Made by a program: the position numbers and the translations under genes
Source of the DNA: an uncultured bacterium
GTDB taxonomy: Bacteria > Bacteroidota > Rhodothermia > Rhodothermales > Rubricoccaceae
Reading direction: 5' to 3'
Length of the DNA stretch: 64,000 bases
Assembly: GCA_947493945.1 (NCBI GenBank)
Contig: CANLSR010000004.1
Location: 1 to 64,000, forward strand
Shown here: piece after piece, positions 1 to 9,828 of the stretch
Position numbering within the stretch: the stretch's first letter is position 1
Layout of the letters: each line of letters begins with the position of its first letter
The notes under the pieces: model-generated
Database searches by the model: none
What the model saw: only the letters and a program-made list of their open reading frames with translations
What the model was told of the DNA's origin: nothing

Positions 1-8
1 GAGTGTCC

Positions 9-49
9 GTGTAAACCATGTGCCTGGACTATTGTGTAAACCATCTGCC
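9..49. repeat. Two direct copies of a 16-bp motif; possible insertion-sequence end
   Basis: The motif GTGTAAACCATSTGCC occurs at 9-24 and 34-49 with one mismatch and a 25-bp period. Sequences containing GTGTAAACCAT are reminiscent of the ends of some IS256-like elements, so the window may start inside the edge of such an element. No transposase is visible. The flanking region is lower in GC than the rest of the window. Confidence 0.35.
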
Positions 50-78
50 CGGTCTGTACCCTCGCGCGGCATAACCCG

Positions 79-197
79 CCGCTGCAAGCCGACGAAGGGC
101 GTCAGCGTTCTCGCTCCGGGCGTGGCGTCAGCGCTTCCGTAGCTTCGATCTACCGCCGCGCCCTCAGCCCAGGGCGGTTGAGCGGCCCTCTGTTCTG
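79..197 (+). repeat. Diverged 119-bp repeat, copy A
   Basis: This copy aligns over its length with 1711-1828. Conserved blocks are CCGCTGCARGCCGAC, GCGTCAGCGTT, CGCGCCYTCAGC and GAGCGG..CTGTTCTG. It contains a short hairpin, GCCCT (160-164) pairing with AGGGC (171-175), whose counterpart in copy B is kept by wobble changes. It ends 131 bp before the DUF6624 start codon. It may be a structured RNA or DNA element or a mobile remnant. Confidence 0.6.
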
Positions 198-328
198 CCG
201 CCTGCACTGGAAGCGACAGTACGGCGTAAAGCCGCGACGGGCTGCCTCCCCCATGTATCCAACGGAGCAACTTCGCTGGTCGCTCAGGGTCTTCGAGGAC
301 CCAGAGCCCCATCGTCGTACGACAAACC

Positions 329-1255
329 ATGATGACTCATCGGCTCTGTACCATCGCCCTCGTCCTGTTCCTACTCCCCGCGGCAGCTGCAGCCCAAGGA
401 GACGCCCGAGCGCTGGGTGACAGCTTGAGGATGGTCGGCGACGTCGCAGGCGCTATCGAGGCGTACAGCGAGGCGCACCGCTCGGGCGAGGACGCCTCAC
501 TGTACGCCCTGGCCTCGACACTCGCTCTCCACCCCCAGTTCGCCGACAGCGCGTTCCACTATCTCGACCTCGCGTTGGACCACGAGGACTCGATGGGGGC
601 ACTCTGGGACCCCGACCTCCACCTCCTCGCCAACGATGAGCGGTGGGCCGGGGTCGAGGACCGGCTGCTCGACCGTTTGGCGGCAGAAGTGACCGGAAAC
701 TTCGACCGCGAGTACGCCCGGGCGCTCTTTCGTATACGGACGAACGAGTGGGCCTACCGCTATCACATCATGCTCGCTTTCCGCCAACTCGGCCCGGACT
801 CCCCGGTCCTCACGGCGCTCTCGACGGCGATGGGCGAGCACCACGACGAGAACCTCATCCGGTTGGAGGCCCTGATCGAAGAGCGGGGGTGGCCCGAGCT
901 TTCGGCCGTCGGGGAGGAGGCCGCCTACGCGGCCGGGAACGTCGTCAACCACTCCGACCTCGCGACGCGCCAGCGGTACCTCCCGGTCTTGGAGGCCGTC
1001 TGCGAGCGGGGTGAGTGCGACTGGTCCCGGTACGCCCACATCCTCGACCGGACAGAGCTAGAGTTGGGGAACGCCCAGGTCTACGGGACGCAGATGGTGA
1101 TGGACGAGGCGCTCGGCCGCTACGTGCCCCAGCCGCTCGTGGACCCCGAAGGCGTGGACGAGCGCCGGGCAGCGAGGGGGATGGAGCCGATCGCCGACCA
1201 ACTCCGCCGGTTCAACCAGAGCATGGCGCGCGACTTCGGCTCGGCGGACAACTGA
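329..1255 (+). CDS. Secreted DUF6624 family protein
   Basis: This is a 308-residue protein with a typical signal peptide (MMTHRLCTIALVLFLLPAAA, cleavage near AAAQ). Residues about 23-130 look like helical TPR-type repeats. Residues about 170-255 match the DUF6624 pattern: GWP, then VGEEAA, then NVVNH, then the closing DRTELELGNAQVYGTQ. The biochemical function of DUF6624 is not known. Two ATGs are adjacent (329 and 332) and either may start. The gene is lower in GC than the housekeeping genes that follow. It sits between the two 119-bp repeats, which suggests an accessory cassette. Confidence 0.8.
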   Translation: MMTHRLCTIALVLFLLPAAAAAQGDARALGDSLRMVGDVAGAIEAYSEAHRSGEDASLYALASTLALHPQFADSAFHYLDLALDHEDSMGALWDPDLHLLANDERWAGVEDRLLDRLAAEVTGNFDREYARALFRIRTNEWAYRYHIMLAFRQLGPDSPVLTALSTAMGEHHDENLIRLEALIEERGWPELSAVGEEAAYAAGNVVNHSDLATRQRYLPVLEAVCERGECDWSRYAHILDRTELELGNAQVYGTQMVMDEALGRYVPQPLVDPEGVDERRAARGMEPIADQLRRFNQSMARDFGSADN

Positions 1256-1710
1256 GTCGAATGGAGCCGAATTGGACTGGCGGCCGAATCGGACTGGCGG
1301 CAGAACCCCTCAAAGAAGCTGAATAGGTCGAGCGTGGCGTCAGACCACGACGAAACGGGGCTCCGGGCTGAGGCCCTGCCCCCGACATCAGCGTTCGCTG
1401 GGCGGCGTCCGGCGTCCCCGCATCGTGGCGGCCAGCTCGTATCGGTGGGTGCCATCTACTCGTCGGCCGTCAAGGCCCCGGCGGCGGCCAGACCCCTCAT
1501 CGAGTTCGCGGGGCTCGGATCTCGCCGGGCCGTCCGCTGTCCCGCGAGAGGCCGGACGATCTCAGATGCACATCGCGGGCACCAGAGCCACCTTCCCATT
1601 CCCTGAACGGAGGGCGCCGAGTTGGCGCCAGTTCGGCGTGCGGGCTTGACGGTCCGGCCACTGGGGGTGCCTGGAGTATAGGGACGGTGCCGCTTCTTAG
1701 AAGTATCCCA
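1256..1710. other. Non-coding stretch between the DUF6624 gene and repeat B
   Basis: No credible gene is visible in these 455 bases. The open frames are short, proline- and arginine-rich and lack family signatures. A short stretch near 1387-1410 (ATCAGCGTTCGCTGGGCGGC) resembles an internal block of the 119-bp repeats and may be a third, broken copy. Confidence 0.4.
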
Positions 1711-1828
1711 CCGCTGCAGGCCGACCCCAAGCGTCAGCGTTTCCAGTTCCCTCAACCGTCGGCGTATCCTGCGCTCCGTCCTACCGTCGCGCCTTCAGCT
1801 TGGGGCGACTGAGCGGTCAACTGTTCTG
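1711..1828 (+). repeat. Diverged 119-bp repeat, copy B
   Basis: This is the second copy of the element at 79-197, roughly 65-70% identical by eye. The hairpin GCCTT/GGGGC replaces GCCCT/AGGGC of copy A, so pairing is kept by G:T wobbles. It ends 125 bp before the start codon of the STAND ATPase. That spacing is almost the same as between copy A and the DUF6624 gene. Confidence 0.6.
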
Positions 1829-1953
1829 GCGCACTCAGCCACCGAAAACAACAAGAGACACCAAAAGCCCGCCCTAGCGGAGCCGATGACTGCTGGTCTT
1901 TCGAGCTCGCTGCAGGAGCCGGCGCTTGCGACGGGGTCGCCCTCCCGCCTAAC

Positions 1954-4107
1954 ATGGAGGATGAGCACTCTGCAGAAGACGACCCGTCGGCCCGCGAGCG
2001 CGGCGGCCTGGGCACCCGTGACCACCTCCGCTCCCGGCCGGCCGGCTCGGCCCGGACGGTGAGCGAGGCCCCGACGCTCGGAGACCGGCTCGCGGAGGCT
2101 CGGCACGCGCTCTACGTGGGGCGTGAGGCCGAGCTCGACCGGATCGGCGCCGCGCTGGCGGCGGAGTCGCTCCCGTTCCACGTGGTCCACGTGTACGGGC
2201 CGGGCGGCATCGGCAAGACGTCGCTGCTGGACGAGGTCGCCCGGCTGGCGGAGCGCGCCGGCGCCGAGGTGGGCCGGGTCGACGCCCGCGACCTGGCCCC
2301 GACGCCGGCCGCCTTCGAGGCCGCCGTCGGCCGGGCCTGGGAGCCGGGCGGTGGACGCCGGCGCGTGCTGCTGGTGGACACCTACGAGCGGGTCCAGTCG
2401 CTCGACGCCTGGGTCCGCCAGACGTTCGCGCCCAGCCTGCGGGCCTCCGACCTGCTGGTGATCGCCGGCCGCCAGCGGCCCGGCGCCGAGTGGCGCGCCG
2501 AGTGGGCCGACGAGCTGGTCTCGCTCCCGCTCCGCGACCTGTCCGCCGCCGAGGCCCGGGGCTACCTCGGCGCGCGCGGGGTGCCCGCCGAGGCGCTCGC
2601 CGATGTGCTGGCGTTTACCCACGGCAACCCGCTCGCGCTGGCCCTGGTCGCCGACTACGTCCGCCAGCGCGGCGGCGCGCCCGCCGTGGGGTTCGACGCG
2701 GTGCGGGCACCGGACCTGGTGGGCGACCTCCTCGCGCGGTTCGTCTCGACCGTCCCCACGCCGGCCCACCGGGCGGCGCTCGAAGGCGCCTCGGTGGTGC
2801 GCTCGCTCACCGTCCCGTTGCTCCAGGCCCTGCTCGACTCTGAATCGGACGCGGCGGCCTTGTTCGAGTGGCTGCGCGGGCTGGCGTTCGTCGAGACCGG
2901 CGGCCGGGGCCTCCGCCTGCACGACGTGGTCCGGGAGGCGATCGAGGCCGACCTCCGGTGGCGCGACCCCGAGCGCCACGGGACGTTCCACGTCCGCGCC
3001 CGCCGCTGGTTTGGCGACCGGCTGCGCGACGCGACGGACGAGGCCGGCCGCCGCCAGGCGCTGGCGGACTACGCCGACCTCTACCGGCACAACGACGTCG
3101 TCCAGCCGCTGCTGCGACGGCTCTACCAGGCCCAGGGCGACGCGGCCCCGCTCAGCTCCGGGCCCCTCCGCGCCGGCGACGCGGAGGCCATCGGCGAGGT
3201 GGTGGCTCGGCACGAGGGCGAGGCCGAGCGGGACGCCGTCGCCGGCTGGCTGGCGCGGCGGCCCAACGCGGCCGAGGTGTTCTACGCCAGCGACGGCGCG
3301 CTGGCGGGCTTCCTGCTCACGCTCGACCTGTCCCGGCTCGGCGCCGACGAGCGGGCGACGGACCCCGTCGTGGCCGCGGCCTGGGGCGCCGTCGGGGGCC
3401 GGCTTCGGGAGGGGGAGCGCGCCCTGCTGTTCCGCTCCTGGCTGGACGCCGAGGCCGGGCAGGGCGTCTCCCTCGTCCAGGGCCTGGTGTTCGCCCGCAC
3501 CGTCGAGCACTACCTCACCACCTCCGGGCTGGCCGCCTCGGTGCTGCTCACCTCCCGGCCCGACCTGTGGGCCGTGGTGCTCCTGTTCGCCGGGCTCCAC
3601 CGCTGGCCCGAGGCCGAGGCCGGGCTGGCGGCGTTCGGCAAGGACTGGCGCGCGGTGCCTCCTGCGGCCTGGCTCGCCGCGCTCGCCGAGCGGACGCCGG
3701 GCGCCTCGTCGCCCCCGCCCGGCCCCGCCGACACGCTGGTCGTGCTCAGCCGGGACGCCTTTGCCGAGGCCGTCCGCGACGCGCTCAAGGCGTACGCCCG
3801 GCCGCACCGGCTGGCCGAGAACCCGCTCGTGCGCGCCCGGCTGGTGCGCGAGCGGGACGGCGACCCGGTCGAGGGCCTCCGCACCTTGATCGCCGACGCG
3901 GCGGCCCAGCTCGACGGGGCGCCCCGGGAGCGGCCGTACTTCCGGGCACTGGACCTGACCTACCTCCGCCCGGCGCCGACGCAGGCCGTCGCTGCAGAGC
4001 GGCTGGGCGTCCCGTTCAGCACCTACCGCCGCCACCTCGGCCGCGGCCTCGACCACGTCGTCGGGGCGCTGTGGCGGGCCGAAACCGTCGACGACGGCCC
4101 GGACTAG
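1954..4107 (+). CDS. STAND-type AAA ATPase with C-terminal helix-turn-helix-like region
   Basis: This is a 717-residue protein. A P-loop (VYGPGGIGKTSLLDE) lies near residue 85-100 and a Walker B strand (RRVLLVDTYE) near 140. A long helical sensor-like region follows, with no recognisable repeats. The C-terminus (AVAAERLGVPFSTYRRHLGR) resembles a DNA-binding helix-turn-helix. This architecture is typical of signal-transduction ATPases that work as regulators or as defence sensors; which applies here cannot be told. It has no partner gene and sits alone beside the accessory strip. The start ATG at 1954 is the first plausible one. The opposite strand is open over most of the gene but encodes only GC-driven shadow sequence. 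Confidence 0.75.
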   Translation: MEDEHSAEDDPSARERGGLGTRDHLRSRPAGSARTVSEAPTLGDRLAEARHALYVGREAELDRIGAALAAESLPFHVVHVYGPGGIGKTSLLDEVARLAERAGAEVGRVDARDLAPTPAAFEAAVGRAWEPGGGRRRVLLVDTYERVQSLDAWVRQTFAPSLRASDLLVIAGRQRPGAEWRAEWADELVSLPLRDLSAAEARGYLGARGVPAEALADVLAFTHGNPLALALVADYVRQRGGAPAVGFDAVRAPDLVGDLLARFVSTVPTPAHRAALEGASVVRSLTVPLLQALLDSESDAAALFEWLRGLAFVETGGRGLRLHDVVREAIEADLRWRDPERHGTFHVRARRWFGDRLRDATDEAGRRQALADYADLYRHNDVVQPLLRRLYQAQGDAAPLSSGPLRAGDAEAIGEVVARHEGEAERDAVAGWLARRPNAAEVFYASDGALAGFLLTLDLSRLGADERATDPVVAAAWGAVGGRLREGERALLFRSWLDAEAGQGVSLVQGLVFARTVEHYLTTSGLAASVLLTSRPDLWAVVLLFAGLHRWPEAEAGLAAFGKDWRAVPPAAWLAALAERTPGASSPPPGPADTLVVLSRDAFAEAVRDALKAYARPHRLAENPLVRARLVRERDGDPVEGLRTLIADAAAQLDGAPRERPYFRALDLTYLRPAPTQAVAAERLGVPFSTYRRHLGRGLDHVVGALWRAETVDDGPD

Positions 4108-4130
4108 CCGCTGGCGGCCGGCGCCAGCGG
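4108..4130. terminator. Gene-end hairpin between STAND ATPase and fabF
   Basis: CCGCTGGCG (4108-4116) and CGCCAGCGG (4122-4130) form a 9-bp stem with a 5-base loop. It begins directly after the stop codon at 4107 and 8 bases before the convergent fabF stop. There is no T run, so it may act as a bidirectional barrier rather than a classical terminator. Confidence 0.5.
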
Positions 4131-4138
4131 GGCGAGGG

Positions 4139-5404
4139 CTACGCCTCGTCCTCGACCTTTTTGAACACCACGCAGGTGTTGTGGCCGCCGAAGCCGAACG
4201 CGTTCGAGAGCGCCACCGTGACCTCGCGGTCCTGGGGCTCGTTGAACGTGTAGTTCAGGTCGCAGGCCGGGTCCGGCGTCTCGAAGTTGATCGTCGGCGG
4301 GATGCGGCCCTCGGTGATCGCCAGCACCGAGGCCACGGCCTCGACGGCGCCGGCGGCGCCGAGCAGGTGGCCCGTCATCGACTTGGTGGACGACAGGTTC
4401 ATGTCGTAGGCGTGCTCGCCGAAGACCGCCTTGATCGCCTTGGTCTCGGCCACATCACCGAGGGGCGTCGACGTGCCGTGCATGTTGAGGTAGTCGACGT
4501 CCTCGGGCTGGAGGCCGGCCGTCTGGAGCGCCTGCTTCATCGCCAGCCGCGCGCCCAGCCCCTCGGGGTGGGGCGCCGAGATGTGGTGCGCGTCGGCGCT
4601 CATGCCCACGCCGGTGACCTCGGCGTAGATCCGGGCGCCCCGCGCCCGGGCGTGGTCGTAGTCCTCCAGGACCAAGGCGCCGGCGCCCTCGCCCATCACG
4701 AACCCGTCGCGGCCGGCGTCGAACGGCCGGCTGGCGGTCTCCGGCGAGTCGTTGCGGGTCGAGAGCGCCTTCATGTTGCCGAAGCCGCCCAGTCCCACCT
4801 CGGTGATCGAGGCGTCGGTGCCGCCGGCGATCATGGTGTCGGCCAGCCCGGCCTTGATCACCATCCAGGCGTCGCCGATGGCGTTGTTGGACGTGGCGCA
4901 CGCGCTGACGGTCGCGTAGTTCGGGCCGTGCAGGCCGTGGCGCATCGAGATCAGGCCCGGCGCCATGTCGATGATCATCATCGGCACGAAAAACGGGCTC
5001 AGCCGGCGCGGCCCGTGCGCGGCGTACTCCACGACCTGGTCCTGGAACAGCTTCATCCCGCCGATGCCCGAGCCCATGATCACGCCCGTCCGCGCCTTGT
5101 CCTCCTCCGAGAAGCCGGCGGTGTCGAGGCCGGCGTCCGCCAGCGCCTCGTCGGCGGCGACGATGGCGAACTGGGCGAACGGGTCCAGCCGGCGCGCCTC
5201 CTTGCGGTCGAGGGTCTCGGTCGGGTCGAAGTCCTTGATCTCGCACGCGAACGTCGTCGGGTAGTCCGAGGCGTCGAAGTGGGTGATCGGGGCGGCCCCG
5301 CTCTGGCCGGCCATCATGGCGGCCCAGAACTCGGGGACGGTCTTGCCGATGGGCGTCAGGGCACCGAGGCCGGTGACGACGACGCGGCGGTCGGAAAACG
5401 ACAT
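4139..5404 (-). CDS. fabF: Beta-ketoacyl-ACP synthase II
   Basis: FabF condenses malonyl-ACP with acyl-ACP in fatty-acid elongation. The 421 residues match the usual family length. The catalytic triad is visible as Cys169 (SACATSNNA), His309 ([10 protein letters not shown]) and His346 ([12 protein letters not shown]). The closing GFGGHN motif is also present. The start ([14 protein letters not shown]) was chosen because family members begin there; the frame continues upstream into GC-rich noise. It lies 125 bp downstream of acpP on the same strand, the common acpP-fabF order. Confidence 0.96.
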   Translation of the reverse strand: MSFSDRRVVVTGLGALTPIGKTVPEFWAAMMAGQSGAAPITHFDASDYPTTFACEIKDFDPTETLDRKEARRLDPFAQFAIVAADEALADAGLDTAGFSEEDKARTGVIMGSGIGGMKLFQDQVVEYAAHGPRRLSPFFVPMMIIDMAPGLISMRHGLHGPNYATVSACATSNNAIGDAWMVIKAGLADTMIAGGTDASITEVGLGGFGNMKALSTRNDSPETASRPFDAGRDGFVMGEGAGALVLEDYDHARARGARIYAEVTGVGMSADAHHISAPHPEGLGARLAMKQALQTAGLQPEDVDYLNMHGTSTPLGDVAETKAIKAVFGEHAYDMNLSSTKSMTGHLLGAAGAVEAVASVLAITEGRIPPTINFETPDPACDLNYTFNEPQDREVTVALSNAFGFGGHNTCVVFKKVEDEA

Positions 5405-5529
5405 GCGTGGGGCGCGGGGCGTGCGGTCGCGGCCGGGCCGCGACACGGAAACCGGCAGGGCGCTGGGCGCCCCGCCGGGAAGGTCGGGGCGCGGCGAGCC
5501 GCGAACGGGCGCCGCGCCGCGGGCCGGCG

Positions 5530-5775
5530 TTAAGCCGCCTTCTTGTTCTCGACGTAGTCGATGGCGTCGCCGACGGTCCCGATCTGCTCGGCGTCCTCGT
5601 CGGGGATGGTCATGTCGAACTCCTTCTCGAGCTCCATGATGAGCTCGACGGTGTCGAGGGAGTCGGCGCCGAGGTCGTTCGTAAACGACGCCTCGCGCTT
5701 GATGTCGGCCTGGTCGACACCAAGCTTCTCGACGATGATCTCCTTGATGCGCTGTTCGGTGGTCTCGGCGGCCAT
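5530..5775 (-). CDS. acpP: Acyl carrier protein
   Basis: This is an 81-residue acidic carrier protein of fatty-acid synthesis. The phosphopantetheine attachment motif DSL is present, with Ser39 in [15 protein letters not shown]. Length and sequence are typical. It is the first gene of an acpP-fabF unit and is divergent from metK. A promoter-like element lies about 30 bp upstream of its start codon. Confidence 0.97.
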   Translation of the reverse strand: MAAETTEQRIKEIIVEKLGVDQADIKREASFTNDLGADSLDTVELIMELEKEFDMTIPDEDAEQIGTVGDAIDYVENKKAA

Positions 5776-5805
5776 GGGGCGGGTCGGTCTGTGGAAGAGG
5801 GGCCG

Positions 5806-5836
5806 GCAAGCTACGCCCGTCGCCCGGGGCGGGCAA
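5806..5836 (-). promoter_or_regulatory. Putative acpP promoter (TTG-N20-TAGCTTGC)
   Basis: On the minus strand a TTG (plus 5834-5836) is followed after 20 bases by TAGCTTGC (plus 5806-5813). This fits the Bacteroidota sigma-A pattern TTG-N17..23-TAnnTTTG with a degenerate last position. The acpP start codon lies 30 bp further down. Confidence 0.5.
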
Positions 5837-6042
5837 CGCGGCGCCGAACGACGCCGGCCGCTGGCGGAGCGGGCCGGCCCGCTCCGTGGGCGCGCACCGC
5901 CCCGCGCCTGCGCACCGCCCCGCGTCTGCGCGGGGGCGTGCAGCGGCACAGATTCGCAGAAGACGGCGCGCCCGGCGGCGGGCGGCGGACACGCGCGGCG
6001 GGCCCCACCTACCTTGCCGTCCCTTTTTCTGCCGCTCCGCGC

Positions 6043-7239
6043 ATGGCCACGCTCTTCACGTCCGAGTCCGTCTCCGAAGGCCACCCCGACAAGGTGGCCG
6101 ACCAAATCTCCGACGCGCTCCTGGACGCCTTCCTGGCCGGCGACCCCGCCAGCCGGTGCGCCATCGAGACGCTGTGCACGACGGGCCTGGTGGTGGTCTC
6201 GGGCGAGGTCACGAGCGACACCTACGTCGACGTCCAGGAGGTCGTGCGCCGGACCATCGAGGAGATCGGCTACACCGACCCCACGCTCCAGTTCGACGCC
6301 CGAAGCTGCGGCGTGCTGGTCTCGATCCACGAGCAGTCGGCCGACATCGCTCAGGGCGTCGACGACGACAAGGGCGCGCACCAGGAGCAGGGCGCCGGCG
6401 ACCAGGGCATGATGTTCGGCTACGCCACGCGCGAGGACGAGGCGACGCTGATGCCGCTGGCCCTCGTGCTCTCGCACCGGCTGGTCGAGCGGCTGGCCGA
6501 TCTCCGCAAGGGCGGCGAGCACATGACGTACCTCCGGCCCGACGCCAAGAGCCAGGTCACGGTCGAGTACGCCGACGACGACCAGACGATCTCGCGCATC
6601 CACACGGTCGTGATCTCGACCCAGCACGACGCCGGCGTCTCCCGCCCCCTGATCGAGGCCGACATCCGCGAGCACGTGCTCCCAGAGGTGCTGCCGTCTG
6701 AGCTGGTGGACGACGACCTGATCCTGCACGTCAACCCAACGGGCCAGTTCATCATCGGAGGCCCCCACGGCGACACCGGCCTGACGGGCCGCAAGATCAT
6801 CGTGGACACGTATGGCGGCAAGGGTGCGCATGGCGGCGGCGCCTTTAGCGGCAAGGACCCGTCCAAGGTGGACCGGAGCGCGGCCTACGCCACGCGCTGG
6901 GTCGCCAAGAACTTGGTCGCCGCCGGCCTGGCCGACCAGGCGCTGGTCCAGGTGGCCTATGCCATCGGCGTCGCCGACCCGGTGTCGATCCGCGTCGAGA
7001 CGAACGGCACGGCACGCGAGGGCTTGACCGACGCTCGGCTCGCCGAGATCGTGACCGATACCGTGGACCTGCGCCCGCGCGCCATCATCGAGCGGCTGGG
7101 CCTGCTCGCCTCCGACGCCGAGACGCGCCCGACCTACCGCGACACGGCGGCCTACGGCCACTTTGGCCGCGACCAGTTCCCCTGGGAGGCTCTGGACCTG
7201 GTGGACGCGTTCCAAAAGGCCGCAGGCGCCACCGCGTAA
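6043..7239 (+). CDS. metK: S-adenosylmethionine synthase
   Basis: MetK makes S-adenosylmethionine from methionine and ATP. The 398 residues are the expected length. Signature motifs are the N-terminal [18 protein letters not shown] in the middle, and [19 protein letters not shown]. The start is set by the conserved [17 protein letters not shown]; the same frame runs open upstream without homology. It is transcribed away from acpP. A GC-rich hairpin separates it from the convergent serine dehydratase. Confidence 0.97.
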   Translation: MATLFTSESVSEGHPDKVADQISDALLDAFLAGDPASRCAIETLCTTGLVVVSGEVTSDTYVDVQEVVRRTIEEIGYTDPTLQFDARSCGVLVSIHEQSADIAQGVDDDKGAHQEQGAGDQGMMFGYATREDEATLMPLALVLSHRLVERLADLRKGGEHMTYLRPDAKSQVTVEYADDDQTISRIHTVVISTQHDAGVSRPLIEADIREHVLPEVLPSELVDDDLILHVNPTGQFIIGGPHGDTGLTGRKIIVDTYGGKGAHGGGAFSGKDPSKVDRSAAYATRWVAKNLVAAGLADQALVQVAYAIGVADPVSIRVETNGTAREGLTDARLAEIVTDTVDLRPRAIIERLGLLASDAETRPTYRDTAAYGHFGRDQFPWEALDLVDAFQKAAGATA

Positions 7240-7246
7240 GGCACCG

Positions 7247-7289
7247 CCCCGCTGGCGGAACGCGTCGCTGGCGACCGCCGCCAGCGGGG
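7247..7289. terminator. 12-bp gene-end hairpin between metK and sdaA
   Basis: CCCCGCTGGCGG (7247-7258) pairs perfectly with CCGCCAGCGGGG (7278-7289) across a 19-base loop. It fills the gap between two convergent genes and ends 3 bases from the sdaA stop codon. It belongs to the recurrent GCTGGCGG/CCGCCAGC hairpins of this window. Confidence 0.55.
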
Positions 7290-7292
7290 GGC

Positions 7293-8729
7293 TCAGCACT
7301 CGGTAAAGCGGACCGACACGTTGGTGGCCAGCCCGCCCTGGCTGGTCTCCTTGTACTTGTCCGACATGTCCTCGGCCGTCTGGCGGAGGGTTTTGATGAC
7401 GGCGTCCAGCGAGACTCGTGCGCGCTCCGGGGCGCCGGCGCCCGCCAGCTCGGCGGCGTTGATGGCCTTGACGGCGCCCATCGTGTTGCGCTCGATGCAC
7501 GGGATCTGGACCAGCCCGCCGATGGGGTCGCAGGTCATGCCGAGGTGGTGCTCCATCGCGATCTCGGCGGCCTGGAACGCCTGGGCCGGGCTTCCGCCCT
7601 GGGCCTCGCACAGCGCCGCGGCGGCCATCGCGCTCGACACGCCGACCTCGGCCTGGCAGCCGCCCATCGCCGCCGAGATGGTGGCGCCCTTCTTGAAGAA
7701 CGTCCCGACCTCGCCGGCCACCAAGAGAAAGTCGACGATGGTGTCCTCGGTGACGGGCTCTTCCGAGAAGCAGACGTGATACAACAAAACGGCCGGGATT
7801 ACGCCGGCGGCTCCGTTGGTGGGCGCCGTGACCACGCGGCCCAGGTTGGCGTTCTCCTCGTTGACCGCCAGCGCGAAGGCGCTCACCCACTGGAGCACCT
7901 CGGGAAAGCGGTACGTCTGGGCGCGAATGGCGGCGATCCACTCGTCCGGCCCAAGCTCGTCGCCTTCCGGCAAGAGACGGCGGGCGATGCCGGCGGCGCG
8001 GCGCTCGACCTCCAGGCCACCTGGCAGGATGCCCTCGGTGTGACATCCGCGCCAGACGCCCATCTTCATCACGTCCCAGATGGCCAGGATCTGAGCGCGG
8101 ATCTCGGCGTCGGTGCGCCACGAGCGCTCGTTGCGCCAGACGACGTCCGCCAGCCGGCAGGCGCCAGCGGCGCAGTGGGCCAGCATCTCGGCCGGCACCT
8201 GGGCCGGGTGCGGCAGCCGGACGCCCGCGCGCTGGTCGGCCACCTCGCCTTGGGCCACCACGAACCCGCCGCCGACCGAGTAGTACGTCGACGCCCGCTC
8301 GACGCCGTCGACCACGGCGACGCAGGTCATGCCGTTGGCGTGGCCCGGCAACCGCTCCGCCGGATGGAAGACGATGTCCGTGGCCGGGTCGAACAGCACG
8401 GCGTGGCCCCCGACCTCGACCCGCTGGCGGAGGGCGAGGTCGGCGACGAGCGCCGGGATCTGGTCGACGGGGATCGTCACGGGGTCGTAGCCCAGGAGCG
8501 CCAGCATGACCGCCTGGTCGGTGCAGTGCCCGCGGCCGGTCAGCGCGAGCGACCCGTAGAGGTGGATCTGGACCGCGTCCACGCGCTCCGCCAGCCCGGC
8601 GGCCTGGAGCTCGCCGAGCCAGCGCTGGACGGCCCGCCACGGCCCCAGCGTGTGGGAGCTCGACGGGCCGACGCCGATCTTGAGCATGTCGAAGACGCTG
8701 AGCGCCTCCGGGGGGAGGGAATCTGCCAT
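7293..8729 (-). CDS. sdaA: L-serine ammonia-lyase, iron-sulfur type
   Basis: This enzyme deaminates L-serine to pyruvate using a [4Fe-4S] cluster. The 478 residues form the single-chain version with the beta and alpha parts fused. Motifs include the early [14 protein letters not shown] and the cluster-associated cysteines in [18 protein letters not shown]. The start ATG at 8729 gives [19 protein letters not shown], in line with family N-termini. Confidence 0.93.
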   Translation of the reverse strand: MADSLPPEALSVFDMLKIGVGPSSSHTLGPWRAVQRWLGELQAAGLAERVDAVQIHLYGSLALTGRGHCTDQAVMLALLGYDPVTIPVDQIPALVADLALRQRVEVGGHAVLFDPATDIVFHPAERLPGHANGMTCVAVVDGVERASTYYSVGGGFVVAQGEVADQRAGVRLPHPAQVPAEMLAHCAAGACRLADVVWRNERSWRTDAEIRAQILAIWDVMKMGVWRGCHTEGILPGGLEVERRAAGIARRLLPEGDELGPDEWIAAIRAQTYRFPEVLQWVSAFALAVNEENANLGRVVTAPTNGAAGVIPAVLLYHVCFSEEPVTEDTIVDFLLVAGEVGTFFKKGATISAAMGGCQAEVGVSSAMAAAALCEAQGGSPAQAFQAAEIAMEHHLGMTCDPIGGLVQIPCIERNTMGAVKAINAAELAGAGAPERARVSLDAVIKTLRQTAEDMSDKYKETSQGGLATNVSVRFTEC

Positions 8730-8843
8730 GCAGCTAAGGTCGCGCCGGAACGAGCGGCGGGCGACCGGCCAGAGACGACAGTTCTGTCAAGCCGGTCGGG
8801 CAGGCCCCGGCGCACTGGTGGATCGCTCCGCCGGCCCGGCGAC

Positions 8844-9545
8844 CTAGGACGCCGACGGGGTTTCGAGCATCACCAAGCCCTGGGCCACCAGGAGCGTCGT
8901 GACGACGAAGAACAGCGCCTCCTCGACGGGCAACCCGACGATCTCCCAGCCGGTGCGCGTCGCGTCGGTGATGTCCCAGATCCCCTGGCCGATGGCGACC
9001 CGGTCGGCGATCCACAGGTAGAGCGAGAGCGGGACGATGGTCACGGCCACCAGCCGGCGGCGCGCCCAGATCAGGTGCCCGCCCAGCCACCACATCCCGG
9101 CGAGCACCGGGCAGGCCCAGGCCAGGATCAGGCCGAGGTAGAGCCAGTGGCCGCTCGCCACCAGCATGGCGACGCCGGCCAGCGTCAGCACGCCGAAAAA
9201 GACGGCGCCGGCGACCCGGCCGCCCATTGTGGCGGAGGCGGGCTCGGGCGGGACGGGCCACCGCGCCTGGAACAGTCGCAGCCACAGCCCGGCCAGCACC
9301 GTCTGGATGACGAAGAACGCGTACTCCTCGACCGGCACCCAGCCGACCGTCGCCAGCACGCGGCCCGGCGGATAGCTCCACACCTCGCGGGCCACCAAGT
9401 AGTTGTCCCACGGTGTCGTGTACACGAACGCGATGCCGACGAGCAGCGCCAGCGGCCACCACCGCTCGCGCGTCCGGCCCTGCAAGAGCGCCAACGCGAC
9501 GAGGGGCGGCAGCGTGAACGCGAGGTGGAACTGGAGGTAGGTCAC
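8844..9545 (-). CDS. Lycopene cyclase, fused CrtYc-CrtYd type
   Basis: This is a membrane enzyme of carotenoid synthesis that closes the beta-ionone rings of lycopene. It contains two copies of the cyclase domain: one around TTPWDNYLVAREVWSYPP...PVEEYAFF and one around WIADRVAIGQGIWD...PVEEALFF. The PxEE motif occurs in both halves. About six to seven hydrophobic segments are visible. A GTG start at 9545 gives 233 residues beginning MTYLQFHLAFTLPPL, the usual length. A longer frame to 9710 reads only Arg/Pro-rich sequence. The fused heterodimer-like form is known from Salinibacter and relatives. Confidence 0.88.
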   Translation of the reverse strand: MTYLQFHLAFTLPPLVALALLQGRTRERWWPLALLVGIAFVYTTPWDNYLVAREVWSYPPGRVLATVGWVPVEEYAFFVIQTVLAGLWLRLFQARWPVPPEPASATMGGRVAGAVFFGVLTLAGVAMLVASGHWLYLGLILAWACPVLAGMWWLGGHLIWARRRLVAVTIVPLSLYLWIADRVAIGQGIWDITDATRTGWEIVGLPVEEALFFVVTTLLVAQGLVMLETPSAS

Positions 9546-9736
9546 AGAGGCGGCGAACGGAGACGGCGAGCGGGCTACGGGCAGCCGGAGGCCGGCGCAG
9601 CCAACGGCGGGCGGGGCGGGAGGATTCCGCGGCCACCCGAAACGTCGCGCCCGACTGGCGCCTCTCGCCGCCGAGACGGACCGCCGCCGGCGGGCGGGGC
9701 ACCCGAACACTGTGCGAAGAGCACGCCGGGCGGTGG

Positions 9737-9764
9737 TTGAGGCCAGGCGCCGCCTCTAGATTCC
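9737..9764 (+). promoter_or_regulatory. Putative rpmI promoter (TTG-N17-TAGATTCC)
   Basis: TTG at 9737-9739 is followed after 17 bases by TAGATTCC at 9757-9764. This resembles the Bacteroidota TTG/TAnnTTTG promoter. The rpmI start is 65 bp downstream, which leaves room for a leader. Confidence 0.45.
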
Positions 9765-9828
9765 GCGTTCCTCTGCCCGTCGCACGTCCGCGTCGGGCCG
9801 TTTCTTGTCCGGCCCTCCCGAGAGACCG

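Noticed and set aside
69..183. Integron attC-like site (GCATAAC ... GTTGAGC) around repeat A
   Set aside because: The outer 7-mers resemble core sites, but inner arms do not pair as in attC, copy B has lost both cores, and no integrase is seen.
1334..1606. Small plus-strand open frame (90 codons) after the DUF6624 gene
   Set aside because: Composition is random-like and no start signal or family pattern is visible.
1795..4056. Long minus-strand open frame (753 codons) opposite the STAND ATPase
   Set aside because: It is a GC-driven shadow rich in Arg, Gly, Pro and His without motifs, while the plus strand carries a clear P-loop ATPase.
5530..8640. Very long minus-strand open frame (about 1036 codons) through metK and sdaA
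   Set aside because: Only its last 81 codons (acpP) are real; the rest is the shadow of metK on the other strand and of sdaA in another frame.
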